Shown here one piece after another: positions 18,689-27,233 of a DNA stretch of 64,000 bases; the first letter of the stretch is position 1; each line of letters begins with the position of its first letter. This stretch comes from Pseudoclavibacter sp. RFBB5 (lineage in GTDB: Bacteria; Actinomycetota; Actinomycetes; Actinomycetales; Microbacteriaceae): contig NZ_PSTZ01000001.1 of the NCBI RefSeq assembly GCF_002931555.1, positions 496,001-560,000 of the forward strand, in the 5' to 3' direction. Made by a program: the position numbers and the translations under genes. The notes beneath the pieces were generated by a model. That model did no database searches and was not told the DNA's origin. It saw only the letters and a program-made list of their open reading frames with translations.

Positions 18689-19744
18689 CTAGCTCCTCGC
18701 TGCTTCGATGGCGTCGTAGATGGCCTGCGTGCGCTCGTTCGTGACGCGCTCCTCGTGGAGCGGGAGGGTCGCTTCGCGGAACGTCTCGACGTCGACCTCG
18801 TTGAACGTGGCGCCGGCCTCTTCGGCCTCGCCCTTGGCGGCGTCGACTGCCTCGGCGAAGAGCTCGAGCTCACGGTCGGAGCTCGCTGCGAGCAGGTCCG
18901 TCATCGTGGCCTGCACGTCCGGCTCGATGCCGTCCCACACCGTGGTGCCCGCGATGAGGTAGTCGGGCATCATGAGGTGCTGCGTCTGCGAGTAGAACGG
19001 CGCGATCTCGTCGTGCGAGAGGCTCGAGTAGATGAGCTCGTTGTTCTCGGCGCCGTCGAGCACGCCCGACTGGATGGCCGTGAAGACCTCACCCTGGGCC
19101 ATCGGCGTGCCGACGCCGCCCATGAGCTCCATCATCTTGACGTTCGTGTCGGAGCCGATGACGCGGATCTTCTGTCCGGCCAGGTCGGCGGGCGTCTCGA
19201 CGGCGCCCTTGCTCGAGTACACGTTGCGCACGCCGCCGTGGAACGCGGACAGCACCTTGATGCTGTCGTCTTCGACGGCGCCGTACAGGTCGCCCATGAT
19301 GGCGTCGTCGTTGAGCACCTGCATCTGGTGCTCTGGCGAGTCGTAGAGGTAGGGGAGGTTCACGACGGAGAAGTCGGGCTCGAAGTTCTCGAGCAGCGAG
19401 CCTGCGATCATCGCGAAGTCGATGGTGCCCGACTGCACCTGCTCGATCGTGGATGCCTGGTCGCCGAGCACCTCGTCGGTGTAGAGGTCGAGGGAGAAGC
19501 GGCCGTCGGTCGCCTCGTAGAGCTCGTCGGAGAACTCGAGCAGCGCCTGCGCCTGGGGGTGCTCGACGCTCTGGTTGAAGGCGACCCGGAAGGCCTTCTC
19601 GCTGCCCATGAGCTCGCCGACGCCTGGTTCCGCTCCGCCTTCAGTGCCGCCGCCCGCGCCGCTGCCAGAGCATGCGCTGAGGGTCAGTCCTGCGATTGCG
19701 ACGCCTGCGATGGCGCCGATCTTGCTGATCTTGCTGATCCGCAT
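18689..19744 (-). CDS. dctP: TRAP transporter substrate-binding lipoprotein (DctP)
   Basis: A 351-residue extracytoplasmic solute receptor. A lipoprotein signal (residues 1-21) ends in the lipobox LSAC, followed by a Gly/Ser linker and the DctP fold (FNQSVEHPQAQALLEFS, GQKIRVIGSDTNVKMMELMGG, LDGAENNELIYSSLSHDEIAPFY). The ATG at 19744 is chosen because GAGGAGG lies upstream; a longer frame upstream lacks this. It is the first gene of the minus operon; the promoter region is shared with the divergent dehydrogenase operon. Confidence 0.95.
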   Translation of the reverse strand: MRISKISKIGAIAGVAIAGLTLSACSGSGAGGGTEGGAEPGVGELMGSEKAFRVAFNQSVEHPQAQALLEFSDELYEATDGRFSLDLYTDEVLGDQASTIEQVQSGTIDFAMIAGSLLENFEPDFSVVNLPYLYDSPEHQMQVLNDDAIMGDLYGAVEDDSIKVLSAFHGGVRNVYSSKGAVETPADLAGQKIRVIGSDTNVKMMELMGGVGTPMAQGEVFTAIQSGVLDGAENNELIYSSLSHDEIAPFYSQTQHLMMPDYLIAGTTVWDGIEPDVQATMTDLLAASSDRELELFAEAVDAAKGEAEEAGATFNEVDVETFREATLPLHEERVTNERTQAIYDAIEAARS

Positions 19745-19798
19745 GGTTCCTCCTCGTTGAGTACTGGCGGCGCTTGCCTTTGCGCTCGCCACGACCGC

Positions 19799-19858
19799 TA
19801 TAGTAGCCAGATGAAACCGAGTTCCGCCAGTCGGACCTCGCAACGGAAACAAGTTTCA
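19799..19858. promoter_or_regulatory. Divergent uronate promoter region with paired IclR/KdgR-like operators
   Basis: Two imperfect inverted repeats, TGAAACCGAGTTCC (19812-19825) and GGAAACAAGTTTCA (19845-19858), are spaced exactly 33 bp, about three helical turns. The second resembles the KdgR-type box with GAAAC and GTTTC arms. A -10-like TATAGT lies at 19799-19804 with TTGCCT at 19774-19779 as possible -35 of the plus operon. Assignment to the IclR protein of this locus is inference. Confidence 0.55.
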
Positions 19859-19878
19859 CCGAGCAAGGGAGCACGGGA

Positions 19879-20898
19879 GTGAGAGCAGCGCAGTACAGCG
19901 GCGAGCACCGCATCGTCGTCAACGAGGTCGAGGCGCCAGCGCCGGCCAGCGGCGAAGTCCAGATCCGGGTCGCCTACACGGGCATCTGCGGCACCGACCT
20001 GCACGTGCTGCACGGGTCGATGGATGCACGCGTCGACGTCCCGCAGGCCATCGGCCACGAGATGAGCGGCACCGTCGAGTCCGTCGGCGAGGGCGTCACC
20101 GCGTTCGCCGCCGGCGACAAGGTCACCGTCATGCCCCTCGACTGGTGCGGCACCTGCCCCGCCTGCAAGGCCGGCAACTCGCACATCTGCCAGAACCTGA
20201 ACTTCGTCGGCATCGACTCGCCCGGCTCGCTGCAGGAGCTGTGGAACGTGCGCGAGGACCTCGTCGTCCCGCTGCCGGCATCCCTCTCCCTCGAGCACGC
20301 CGCACTCGTCGAGCCGCTCGCCGTCGCCTGCCACGACGTGTCGCGCTCGCGGCTCACCGAAGGCGAGACCGCCGTCGTCATCGGCGGCGGCCCCATCGGC
20401 CAGCTCATCGCGCTCGTCGCCGCCGCCACCGGCGCGACCGTGTACGTCATCGAGCCCAACCCCGAGCGTCGCGCGCTCGCCGAGCGCCTCGGCGCCCGCA
20501 CCATCGACCCGACCACGAGCGACGCGGTCGCGATCATCGACGAAGCGACCGGCTCAGCCGGCGCCGACGTCGTCTTCGAGGTCGCCGGCGTCGCCGTCAC
20601 CGCCCTCACCGCCGTCGACTACGCGAAGGTCCGCGGACGCGTCGTGCTCGTCGCCATCCACCCCAACCCGGTGCCCATCAACCTCCACCGCGTCTTCTGG
20701 CGCGAGCTCGAGCTCATCGGCGCCCGCGTCTACGTGCGCGCCGACTTCGAGCGGGCCATCGAGCTGCTCGCATCCGGCGCCGTCCCCGCCGACGAACTCA
20801 TCACGAGCGTCGTCGGGCTGAGTGAGACCCAGTCGGCCTTCGACCAGCTGTCGGGTGCCGCCGCCATGAAGATCCTCGTCAACGTTCAGGAAGGCTAA
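19879..20898 (+). CDS. Zinc-dependent medium-chain alcohol dehydrogenase
   Basis: A 339-residue MDR enzyme. The catalytic zinc site includes GICGTDLHV and GHEMSGTV. The structural zinc lobe is WCGTCPACKAGNSHIC. The NAD-binding Rossmann motif is VVIGGGPIGQLIALVAAA. The family includes sorbitol, threonine and uronate/aldonate dehydrogenases. The position at the head of a kduD-eda-kdgK operon suggests reduction or oxidation of a uronate-derived keto acid or hexonate. The exact reaction cannot be assigned. It starts with GTG preceded by GGGAGCACGGGA; kduD follows after 2 bp. Confidence 0.85.
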   Translation: MRAAQYSGEHRIVVNEVEAPAPASGEVQIRVAYTGICGTDLHVLHGSMDARVDVPQAIGHEMSGTVESVGEGVTAFAAGDKVTVMPLDWCGTCPACKAGNSHICQNLNFVGIDSPGSLQELWNVREDLVVPLPASLSLEHAALVEPLAVACHDVSRSRLTEGETAVVIGGGPIGQLIALVAAATGATVYVIEPNPERRALAERLGARTIDPTTSDAVAIIDEATGSAGADVVFEVAGVAVTALTAVDYAKVRGRVVLVAIHPNPVPINLHRVFWRELELIGARVYVRADFERAIELLASGAVPADELITSVVGLSETQSAFDQLSGAAAMKILVNVQEG

Positions 20899-20900
20899 CC

Positions 20901-21650
20901 ATGACCAGCTTCGACCTCACCGGAAAGACCGCAGTCGTCACGGGAGCCCGCCGCGGCATCGGCCTCGGCATCGCCACCGCCCTCGCCGAAGCCGGCGCAG
21001 ACATCATCGCCGCCTCCTCGCAGCAGGAAGCCGACGGGGGCGAGGTCGGCGCGCGCGTCCGCGCCCTCGGCCGCAGCTTCGAAGGCCACGGCGTCGACTT
21101 CACCGACCGCGCCGCGGTCGAGCAGTTCGGCGACGCCGTCAAGCACGCCGACATCCTCGTCAACAACGCCGGCACCATCCGCCGCGCACCAGCGGCCGAG
21201 CACTCGCTCGACTGGTGGGACGAGGTCATCCAGGTCAACCTCTCCAGCCAGTTCGTGCTCAGCCAGATCGTCGGCGGCGCGATGGTGGAGCGCGGCGAGG
21301 GCCGCATCATCTTCACCGCGAGCCTCCTCAGCTTCCAGGGCGGCATCAACGTGCCCGGCTACACCGCATCGAAGTCGGCCATCGCGGGCCTCGTGCACGC
21401 GCTCAGCAACGAGTGGGCGGCGCGCGGCGTGACCGTCAACGCCATCGCCCCCGGCTACATCGCCACCGACAACACGGAGGCGCTGCGCGAAGACAGCGAC
21501 CGCTCGCGCTCCATCCTCGAGCGCATCCCGGCCGGCCGCTGGGGTGAGGCCGACGACCTCGGCGGCGCCGCCGTGTTCCTCGCGAGCCCCGCCGCCGCGT
21601 ACGTCACGGGCGTCGTCCTCCCCGTCGACGGCGGGTGGCTCGCGCGATGA
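20901..21650 (+). CDS. kduD: 2-dehydro-3-deoxy-D-gluconate 5-dehydrogenase
   Basis: A 249-residue short-chain dehydrogenase. The cofactor motif is TGARRGIGLGIATALAEAGAD, NNAGTIRR is conserved, and the catalytic Ser-Tyr-Lys lie in TASLLSFQGG and YTASKSAIAG. It reduces 2,5-diketo-3-deoxygluconate to 2-keto-3-deoxygluconate. General SDR similarity alone would not fix this, but the NNAGTIRRAPA motif and the kduI neighbour make KduD the best call. Its stop overlaps the aldolase start (ATGA). Confidence 0.9.
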   Translation: MTSFDLTGKTAVVTGARRGIGLGIATALAEAGADIIAASSQQEADGGEVGARVRALGRSFEGHGVDFTDRAAVEQFGDAVKHADILVNNAGTIRRAPAAEHSLDWWDEVIQVNLSSQFVLSQIVGGAMVERGEGRIIFTASLLSFQGGINVPGYTASKSAIAGLVHALSNEWAARGVTVNAIAPGYIATDNTEALREDSDRSRSILERIPAGRWGEADDLGGAAVFLASPAAAYVTGVVLPVDGGWLAR

Positions 21651-22288
21651 GCTCCCTCTTCGAGGGGCACCCCATCGTTCCCCTCTCCACACCGAGCACC
21701 ACCGCGCAGGCGGAAGCGCTCGCCGACGGGCTCGTCGCCGGCGGCATCGGCATCGTCGAGATCGCCCTCCGCGGCGACGGGGCGCTCGCCGCGATGCGCC
21801 ACATCGCGGGCCGCCCCGACCTCATCGTGGGAGCCGGCACGGTCCTCGACGTCGAGCAGGCGCAGCAGGCGCTGGATGCGGGTGCCCAGTTCCTCGTGTC
21901 GCCCGGCCTCTCGGCCGACGTGGTGCGCGCCGGACAGCGCGCGTGCGTGCCCGTGCTCCCCGGCACCCTCACGCCAACCGACATCACGGCGGCCCGCGAG
22001 CTGGGGCTCACGCAGCTCAAGCTGTTCCCCGCCGGAAACTTCGGCGGGCTCGCGCTGCTCGGCACCTACGCGTCCGTGTTCCGCGGCATCACGTTCATGC
22101 CGAGCGGCGGCATCACGCCCGCGAACCTCGCCGAGCACCTCGAGCATCCGGCCGTCTTCGCCGTCAGCGGCAGCTGGCTCGGCGGCGCGAAGCTGCTTGA
22201 CGCCGGAGCGGATGCGGTCGCCGCGGCGGCACGCGAGGCGTCAGAGATCGCCGCCCAGGTGCTGCAGGCCAAGGCGGCCGCCGCGTGA
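21647..22288 (+). CDS. eda: KDPG aldolase family protein (2-keto-3-deoxy-6-phosphogluconate aldolase)
   Basis: A 213-residue class I TIM-barrel aldolase, splitting KDPG to pyruvate and glyceraldehyde-3-phosphate. Motifs are VEIALRGDGALAAMR (the conserved Glu of the general base), GAGTVLDVEQAQQALDAGAQFLVSPG and LKLFPAGNFGG with the Schiff-base Lys, then MPSGGITPANLAEHL for phosphate binding. The ATG at 21647 overlaps the kduD stop; an upstream GTG is less likely. It overlaps kdgK at the 3' end. It could also act on the 6-phosphogalactonate epimer. Confidence 0.92.
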   Translation: MSSLFEGHPIVPLSTPSTTAQAEALADGLVAGGIGIVEIALRGDGALAAMRHIAGRPDLIVGAGTVLDVEQAQQALDAGAQFLVSPGLSADVVRAGQRACVPVLPGTLTPTDITAARELGLTQLKLFPAGNFGGLALLGTYASVFRGITFMPSGGITPANLAEHLEHPAVFAVSGSWLGGAKLLDAGADAVAAAAREASEIAAQVLQAKAAAA

Positions 22289-23232
22289 GCGGCATCGTCA
22301 CCATCGGCGAGGCGCTCGGGCTCGTGCTCGCGCGCCGCGCCGGCGGCTTCGACCTGCAATCGGACGCGGAGATGAGCTTCGGCGGCGCCGAGAGCAACGT
22401 CGCGATCGCCGCCGCCCGCCTCGGCAGCGAGGTCGCCTGGATCGGACGGCTCGGCGACGACGCCATCGGCAACCGCATCCGTCGCACCCTCCGGGCCGAG
22501 CAGGTGCAGCTGCACGCGCGCATCGACGCGGATGTTCCCACGGCGCTCATGGTCAAGGACCGGCCACGCCCAGGGCACAGCCGCGTCACCTACTACCGGC
22601 ACGGGTTCGCGGGCAGCCGCATCACCCCGGCCGACGTGCCGAACGACGTGATCGCCGGGGCAGACGTGCTGCACGTCACCGGCATCAGCCTCGCCCTCAG
22701 CGACAGCTCGGCCGAGACGATCTTGAACGCCGTCCGGTTCGCCCGCGAGCGCGGCGTGACGGTGTCGTTCGACGTCAACCACCGCAGCAAGCTCTGGTCG
22801 GCCGAGACCGCGGCGCCCCGCTACCGTGAGCTCGTCGCGCTCAGCGACATCGTCTTCGCCGGCGACGACGAGGCCGCCATGATCGTCGGCGAATCCTCGC
22901 CCCTCGAGCAGGCCCGCGCCCTGCAGGCCCTCGGGCCCACCCAGGTGCTCATCAAGCGCGGCGAGCACGGCGCATCCGGCGTCGACGGCGAGCTCGAGCT
23001 CGAGGTGCCCGCCTACCGTGTGGACGTCGTCGACACCGTCGGAGCCGGAGACGCGTTCGCCGCCGGCTACCTCGTCGAACTCACCCGCGGCGGCACCCTC
23101 GAGCAGCGGATGCTCACCGCCGCCGCCTGCGGAGCCTGCGCGTGCCGCGCCGACGGCGACTGGGAGTCGCAGCCGAGCTGGGGCGACGTGCGCGGCCTCG
23201 TCGAAGGCTCCGGCGACGCCGTCCTCCGCTGA
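22285..23232 (+). CDS. kdgK: 2-keto-3-deoxygluconate kinase (PfkB family)
   Basis: A 315-residue ribokinase-fold enzyme phosphorylating KDG to KDPG. The N-terminal signature FGGAESNVAIAAARLG and C-terminal DTVGAGDAFAAGYL, with its catalytic Asp, are clear; SFDVNHRSKLW is typical of KdgK. It begins with GTG overlapping the eda stop (GTGA). It is the only KDG kinase visible in the window and would serve both the unsaturated-uronate and the glucuronate arms. Confidence 0.92.
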   Translation: MSGIVTIGEALGLVLARRAGGFDLQSDAEMSFGGAESNVAIAAARLGSEVAWIGRLGDDAIGNRIRRTLRAEQVQLHARIDADVPTALMVKDRPRPGHSRVTYYRHGFAGSRITPADVPNDVIAGADVLHVTGISLALSDSSAETILNAVRFARERGVTVSFDVNHRSKLWSAETAAPRYRELVALSDIVFAGDDEAAMIVGESSPLEQARALQALGPTQVLIKRGEHGASGVDGELELEVPAYRVDVVDTVGAGDAFAAGYLVELTRGGTLEQRMLTAAACGACACRADGDWESQPSWGDVRGLVEGSGDAVLR

Positions 23233-23321
23233 GCCGCGGCCCGCCAGCCCGCCAGCGCCTCACCGCACCTCACCGAAACCGAACCCCTGCCGACGCAGAC
23301 AGAAGACTGGAACACGCCCAT

Positions 23322-25274
23322 ATGACCTTCGAGATCGGCGACGAGCACTTCCTCCTCGACGGCGAGCCGCACCGCGTGCTCTCCGGGGCCCTGCACTACT
23401 TCCGCGTGCATCCCGAGCAGTGGGCTGACCGCATCCAGAAGGCGAAGCTCATGGGGCTCAACACCATCGAGACGTACGTGGCGTGGAACGCGCACGAGCC
23501 CCGCAAGGGGGAGTGGGATGCGACGGGCTGGAACGACCTCGGGCGCTTCCTCGACCTCATCGCCGCCGAGGGGATGCACGCCATCGTGCGGCCCGGACCG
23601 TACATTTGCGCCGAGTGGCACAACGGCGGCCTGCCGACCTGGCTCACGGCGATGCCTGGGATCGGGCTGCGCCGGTCGGAGCCCGCGTACCTGTCCGAGG
23701 TGGAGACGTACCTGCGGCGCGTCTACGACATCGTCGCACCGCGGCAGATCGACCTGGGCGGGCCCGTGGTGCTCGTGCAGATCGAGAACGAGTACGGCGC
23801 GTACGGCAACGACACCGCCTACCTCGAGCGGCTCATCGAGGTCACCCGCGAGGCTGGCATCACGGTGCCACTCACGACGATTGACCAGCCCACCGACCAG
23901 ATGCTGAGCGACGGCAGCGTCGCAGGCGCCCACCTCACCGGCTCGTTCGGGTCGCGCGCCGACGAGCGCCTCGCCACCCTGCGACGCCACCAGCCCACCG
24001 GCCCCCTCATGTGCGCGGAGTTCTGGGACGGCTGGTTCGACTGGTGGGGCGCCTTCCACCACACGACCAGCGTCGAGGATGCGGCGCGCGAGCTCGACGC
24101 GCTCCTCGCCGCCGGCGCCTCCGTGAACTTCTACATGGTCCACGGTGGCACCAACTACGGCCTCACCAATGGCGCCAACCACAAAGGCCGCTACCTGCCC
24201 ATCGCGACGTCCTACGACTACGACGCCCCACTCGACGAGGCCGGCAACCCGACACCCAAGTTCTTCGCGTTCAAGGACGTCATCGCGAAATACGCGGACG
24301 TGCCCGCCGAATCGCCGGCCGCCGGCGGGCCTGCGCCCGAGTTCACGGCTCCGCTCTCCGTCGTTGCGGCGGATGCGTGGCTGCCGACCGTCTCGGACGC
24401 CCGCGCCGGCTCGCCCGGTTCGGCTGCATCGGCTGCATCGGCTGACACTGCTCGCTCGGCCGGTTCGGCTGGTTCGGCTGCATCGGCTGACGCCGCTCGC
24501 TCGGACGGGACTCTCGCCTCGCCAGCGACGTACGCCGTCCCACCGACCTTCGACGCGCTGCAGCACCTCAGCGCGCTCATCAGCTACGAAGTCGAGCTGC
24601 CCGACGCATCCAAGCCTCGCCTGCTCGAGTTCGAGGAGGTGCGCGACCACGCATGGGTCTCGGTCGACGGCATCCCCATCGGCACGCTCTCGCGCACCCT
24701 CCACGAGACCGCGATCGTCGTCCCGCCCGGGCAGCGACTGCGCGTGCTCGTCGAAGAGCAGGGCCGCGTGAACTACGCCGAGCGCATCGGCGAGGAGAAG
24801 GGCATCATCGGCACGCCACTCCTCGACGGGGTACCGCTCGAAGGATGGACGGCGACCCCCATCGACGTCGCCGAAGCCGGAGTGGCGATCGCCGCGGCCG
24901 GGGCTGACCTCGCCGCTGGTTCTGCTGGTGCTCCTGCCGATGTCGGTGGTGCTGGCCTCGCTGCCGCCGACGCATCCTCGTCACTGGCTCATCCCGGGAC
25001 GCCGCTCGGGCTCACAGGCCTTCGCGGCGAGTTCGAGCTCGAAGAGCCGGCGGATCTGTACCTGGACACCTCGAAGTGGGGCAAGGGATACGCGCTCGTC
25101 AACGGCTTCCTGCTCGGGCGCTACTGGCGGAGCGGGCCGCAGCAGACGCTCTACGTGCCGGGCTCGGTCCTCAAATCCGGCACGAACACGATCTCGGTCA
25201 TCGAGCTCGAGGTGACGGCGTCGCCCGTCGCCCGCTTCGTCGCCCAAGCCGCCCTCGGCCCCCTCGAGGAGTAA
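23322..25274 (+). CDS. GH35 beta-galactosidase
   Basis: A 650-residue cytoplasmic GH35 enzyme without signal peptide. The barrel begins SGALHYFRVHPEQWADRI. The acid/base Glu157 is in QIENEYGAYG and the nucleophile Glu233 in CAEFWDGWFDWWG. C-terminal jelly-roll domains follow (DLYLDTSKWGKGYALVNGFLLGRYW). Between barrel and jelly roll (about residues 360-400) lies an unusual Ala/Ser/Gly run encoded by GGTTCGGCT/GCATCGGCT repeats, and a second low-complexity Ala/Gly patch is near residue 530. The gene sits 89 bp after kdgK. It may release terminal beta-galactose from imported oligosaccharides; whether it acts on the same glycan is unknown. Confidence 0.92.
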   Translation: MTFEIGDEHFLLDGEPHRVLSGALHYFRVHPEQWADRIQKAKLMGLNTIETYVAWNAHEPRKGEWDATGWNDLGRFLDLIAAEGMHAIVRPGPYICAEWHNGGLPTWLTAMPGIGLRRSEPAYLSEVETYLRRVYDIVAPRQIDLGGPVVLVQIENEYGAYGNDTAYLERLIEVTREAGITVPLTTIDQPTDQMLSDGSVAGAHLTGSFGSRADERLATLRRHQPTGPLMCAEFWDGWFDWWGAFHHTTSVEDAARELDALLAAGASVNFYMVHGGTNYGLTNGANHKGRYLPIATSYDYDAPLDEAGNPTPKFFAFKDVIAKYADVPAESPAAGGPAPEFTAPLSVVAADAWLPTVSDARAGSPGSAASAASADTARSAGSAGSAASADAARSDGTLASPATYAVPPTFDALQHLSALISYEVELPDASKPRLLEFEEVRDHAWVSVDGIPIGTLSRTLHETAIVVPPGQRLRVLVEEQGRVNYAERIGEEKGIIGTPLLDGVPLEGWTATPIDVAEAGVAIAAAGADLAAGSAGAPADVGGAGLAAADASSSLAHPGTPLGLTGLRGEFELEEPADLYLDTSKWGKGYALVNGFLLGRYWRSGPQQTLYVPGSVLKSGTNTISVIELEVTASPVARFVAQAALGPLEE

Positions 25275-25304
25275 CCCCGCCGCGCGCTCGCCCCGCGCGC
25301 CGCA

Positions 25305-25712
25305 TCCGCATCGCTGCCAGTCGAATGGCCCTTCTGGGAAGTCCAGAAGGGCCATTTGGCTGGCAGTGCTTGCTTCTCGGCGGCGCTCAAGGGCCACTTG
25401 ACTGGCAGCGATCACCGGGAGGGGGTAGGGGGCATTCGGCTGGCAGCGTTGAGATGGGCGCTCGCGAGGTGAGTCTCCTCCGCCCTCTCGCCTCTCGCCT
25501 CTCGCCTCCACCTTGCCGATCTTTCGGGGCGGGGCAACGCGCCGTGTCCGCATCGCTGCCAGTCGAATGGCCCTTCTGGGAAGTCCAGAAGGGCCATTTG
25601 GCTGGCAGTGCTTGCTTCTCGGCGGCGCTAAAGGGCCACTTGACTGGCAGCGGCGGCGGATGAGCGGCGCTAAGGGGCCACTTGACTGGCAGCGATCGCC
25701 GGGGAGGCGGCA
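25305..25712. repeat. Array of REP-like palindromic repeats
   Basis: A 24-bp stem hairpin (25314-25337 with 25343-25366) carries AATGGCCCTTCTGG arms and outer CTGCCAG/CTGGCAG. It is repeated at 25556-25608 with flanks conserved for about 100 bp, including AAGGGCCACTTGACTGGCAG. Partial copies lie near 25431-25449 and 25663-25710. The array fills the space between the convergent GH35 and TerC genes and has no coding capacity of its own that I accept. It could terminate both transcripts. Confidence 0.8.
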
Positions 25713-25719
25713 CTTGCCG

Positions 25720-26886
25720 CTAGGCGTCGTTGGATCGCCCGCCGGTGCGGGTCGCGTCGCTCGAGGACGTGCGGGTCGCCTCGCTCGAGGATGAGCTGGA
25801 CGCCTCGCCCGAGGTCGGGCTGATGCTCGCGCGCGCATCCGTCGCATCCGTCGCAACCCGGGCATCCGTCGCGTCGGCGGCCGTCTCGATGGGCTCGTCC
25901 TGCACCGTGGAGCGCTCGGACTTGCTGCGGTCGTTCCGCGTCTTGAGGAGGCTCGCGATCGTGGCGACCGCGATGGTCGCGCCGATGAACGTGAGCGAGA
26001 ACCAGATCGGGATCTCGGGCACCCACAGCAGCGGCTCGCCGCCGTTGATGAACGGCACCTCGTTGACGTGCAGGGCGTGGAAGACGAGCTTCACGGCGAT
26101 GAAGCCGAGGATGACGGCGAGGCCCTGGCTGAGGTAGACGAGGCGCTCGAGGAGTCCGCCGATGAGGAAGAACAGCTGGCGCAGGCCCATGAGGGCGAAG
26201 GCGTTCGCGGTGAACACGATGTACGCCTCGTTCGTGAGGCCGTAGATGGCGGGGATCGAGTCGAGGGCGAAGACCAGGTCGATGAAGCCGATCGCGACGA
26301 TCGTGAGCAGCATCGGGGTGACCCAGCGCTTGCCGTCCTTCTTCACGGTGAGCTTGTCGCCGTGGTACTCGTCGGTGACGGGCAGGATGCGGCGCACGAA
26401 GCGCATGAACGCGTTGTTCGAGGGGTCACCGTGGTCGCCCTTGATCTGCTGGTAGGCGAGCACGAAGAGCAGCGCGCCGAACAGGTAGAAGACCCAGGAG
26501 AAGTTCTCGATGAGGGCGGCGCCGACGGCGATGAACCCGCCGCGCATGATGAGCGCGATGACGATGCCGATCATCAGCACCTTCTGCTGGTAGATCTTCG
26601 GCACCGCGAAGCCGGTCATGATGATGAGGAACAGGAAGAGGTTGTCGAGCGACAGCGCCTTCTCGGTCAGGTAGCCGGCGAAGTACTCGCCGCCGTAGCG
26701 CCAGTCGGTGACGAAGCCGATGCCGACGCCGAACAGCAGCGCGAGGCCGATGTAGAACGCGGACCAGCGCGCGGATTCTCGGATGGTCGGCTCGTGCGGC
26801 TTCCGCACATGGGCGAAGAACTCGTAGACGAAGAAGCCGATCGTCACGGCGATCGTGATCAGCCAGACAGAGGTCGTGACCTGCAT
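25720..26886 (-). CDS. TerC-family integral membrane protein
   Basis: A 388-residue protein with about nine transmembrane helices. It carries the TerC signatures EKALSLDNLFLFLIIMTGF and IDLVFALDSIPAIYGLTNE, whose acidic residues coordinate metal. A charged Ser/Thr/Asp-rich tail of about 65 residues follows. TerC proteins take part in Mn2+ efflux or metalation of exported proteins and in tellurite resistance. The ATG at 26886 lies after GGAG. An Mn2+ riboswitch candidate in the leader (26920-27048) strongly supports a manganese role. Confidence 0.92.
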   Translation of the reverse strand: MQVTTSVWLITIAVTIGFFVYEFFAHVRKPHEPTIRESARWSAFYIGLALLFGVGIGFVTDWRYGGEYFAGYLTEKALSLDNLFLFLIIMTGFAVPKIYQQKVLMIGIVIALIMRGGFIAVGAALIENFSWVFYLFGALLFVLAYQQIKGDHGDPSNNAFMRFVRRILPVTDEYHGDKLTVKKDGKRWVTPMLLTIVAIGFIDLVFALDSIPAIYGLTNEAYIVFTANAFALMGLRQLFFLIGGLLERLVYLSQGLAVILGFIAVKLVFHALHVNEVPFINGGEPLLWVPEIPIWFSLTFIGATIAVATIASLLKTRNDRSKSERSTVQDEPIETAADATDARVATDATDARASISPTSGEASSSSSSEATRTSSSDATRTGGRSNDA

Positions 26887-26919
26887 GGGGGTACTCCAAA
26901 GGGGGATTGGTGTTCGACA

Positions 26920-27048
26920 ACGACACCAAGGTCTCCTCCGCCCCGACCAGATCAGCGACGCTGACCTGGTGGAACCGGCGCCCCGGAACGTGGAATCACG
27001 CTCGTATTGACGGGCACACCGCAGACGGGAGTACTCCCCTTGCTTCGG
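26920..27048 (-). promoter_or_regulatory. yybP-ykoY (manganese) riboswitch candidate
   Basis: On the minus strand the leader of terC has the conserved AAGGGGAGTA block (complement of 27032-27041) and, about 100 nt later, GGAGGAGACCTTGG (complement of 26926-26939). The two ends can pair as AAGG/CCTT. These are the hallmark elements of the yybP-ykoY class, which binds Mn2+ and commonly precedes terC/mntP genes. Intervening stems are GC-rich. No covariance test was possible. Confidence 0.75.
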
Positions 27049-27193
27049 GAGATAGTAGACGGACTTCCGCAGAGGAAACCTGGAAGAACTCCTTCGCGGG
27101 CCTGGCTCGAGCCTGCCTCCTTCTGCTCGTAACCGGATGGGATGCGGGCTTGACGCCGCACCCGAGGCCTGAGCTAGTCTTGAATCCCGCATT

Positions 27194-27207
27194 GGCAATC
27201 GGTTGCC
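27194..27207 (+). promoter_or_regulatory. LacI-type operator upstream of sulfatase 1
   Basis: GGCAATCGGTTGCC is a near-perfect palindrome with central CG, 26 bp before the ATG at 27234. TTGACG (27150-27155) with TAGTCT (27175-27180) may form the promoter, placing the operator around or just after the transcript start. It is one of seven similar sites in the locus. Confidence 0.65.
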
Positions 27208-27233
27208 GCATGCGTAGAAGTGGAGAAGCAGCC

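Noticed and set aside
25305-25712. CRISPR array
   Set aside because: Only two full copies, spacing 242 bp, long palindromes and no cas genes; REP-like elements fit better.
25387-25713. 108-codon minus-strand frame with repeated LPVKWP peptides
   Set aside because: Lies wholly in the palindromic repeat array; the peptide repeats reflect DNA repeats, no ribosome site or domain.
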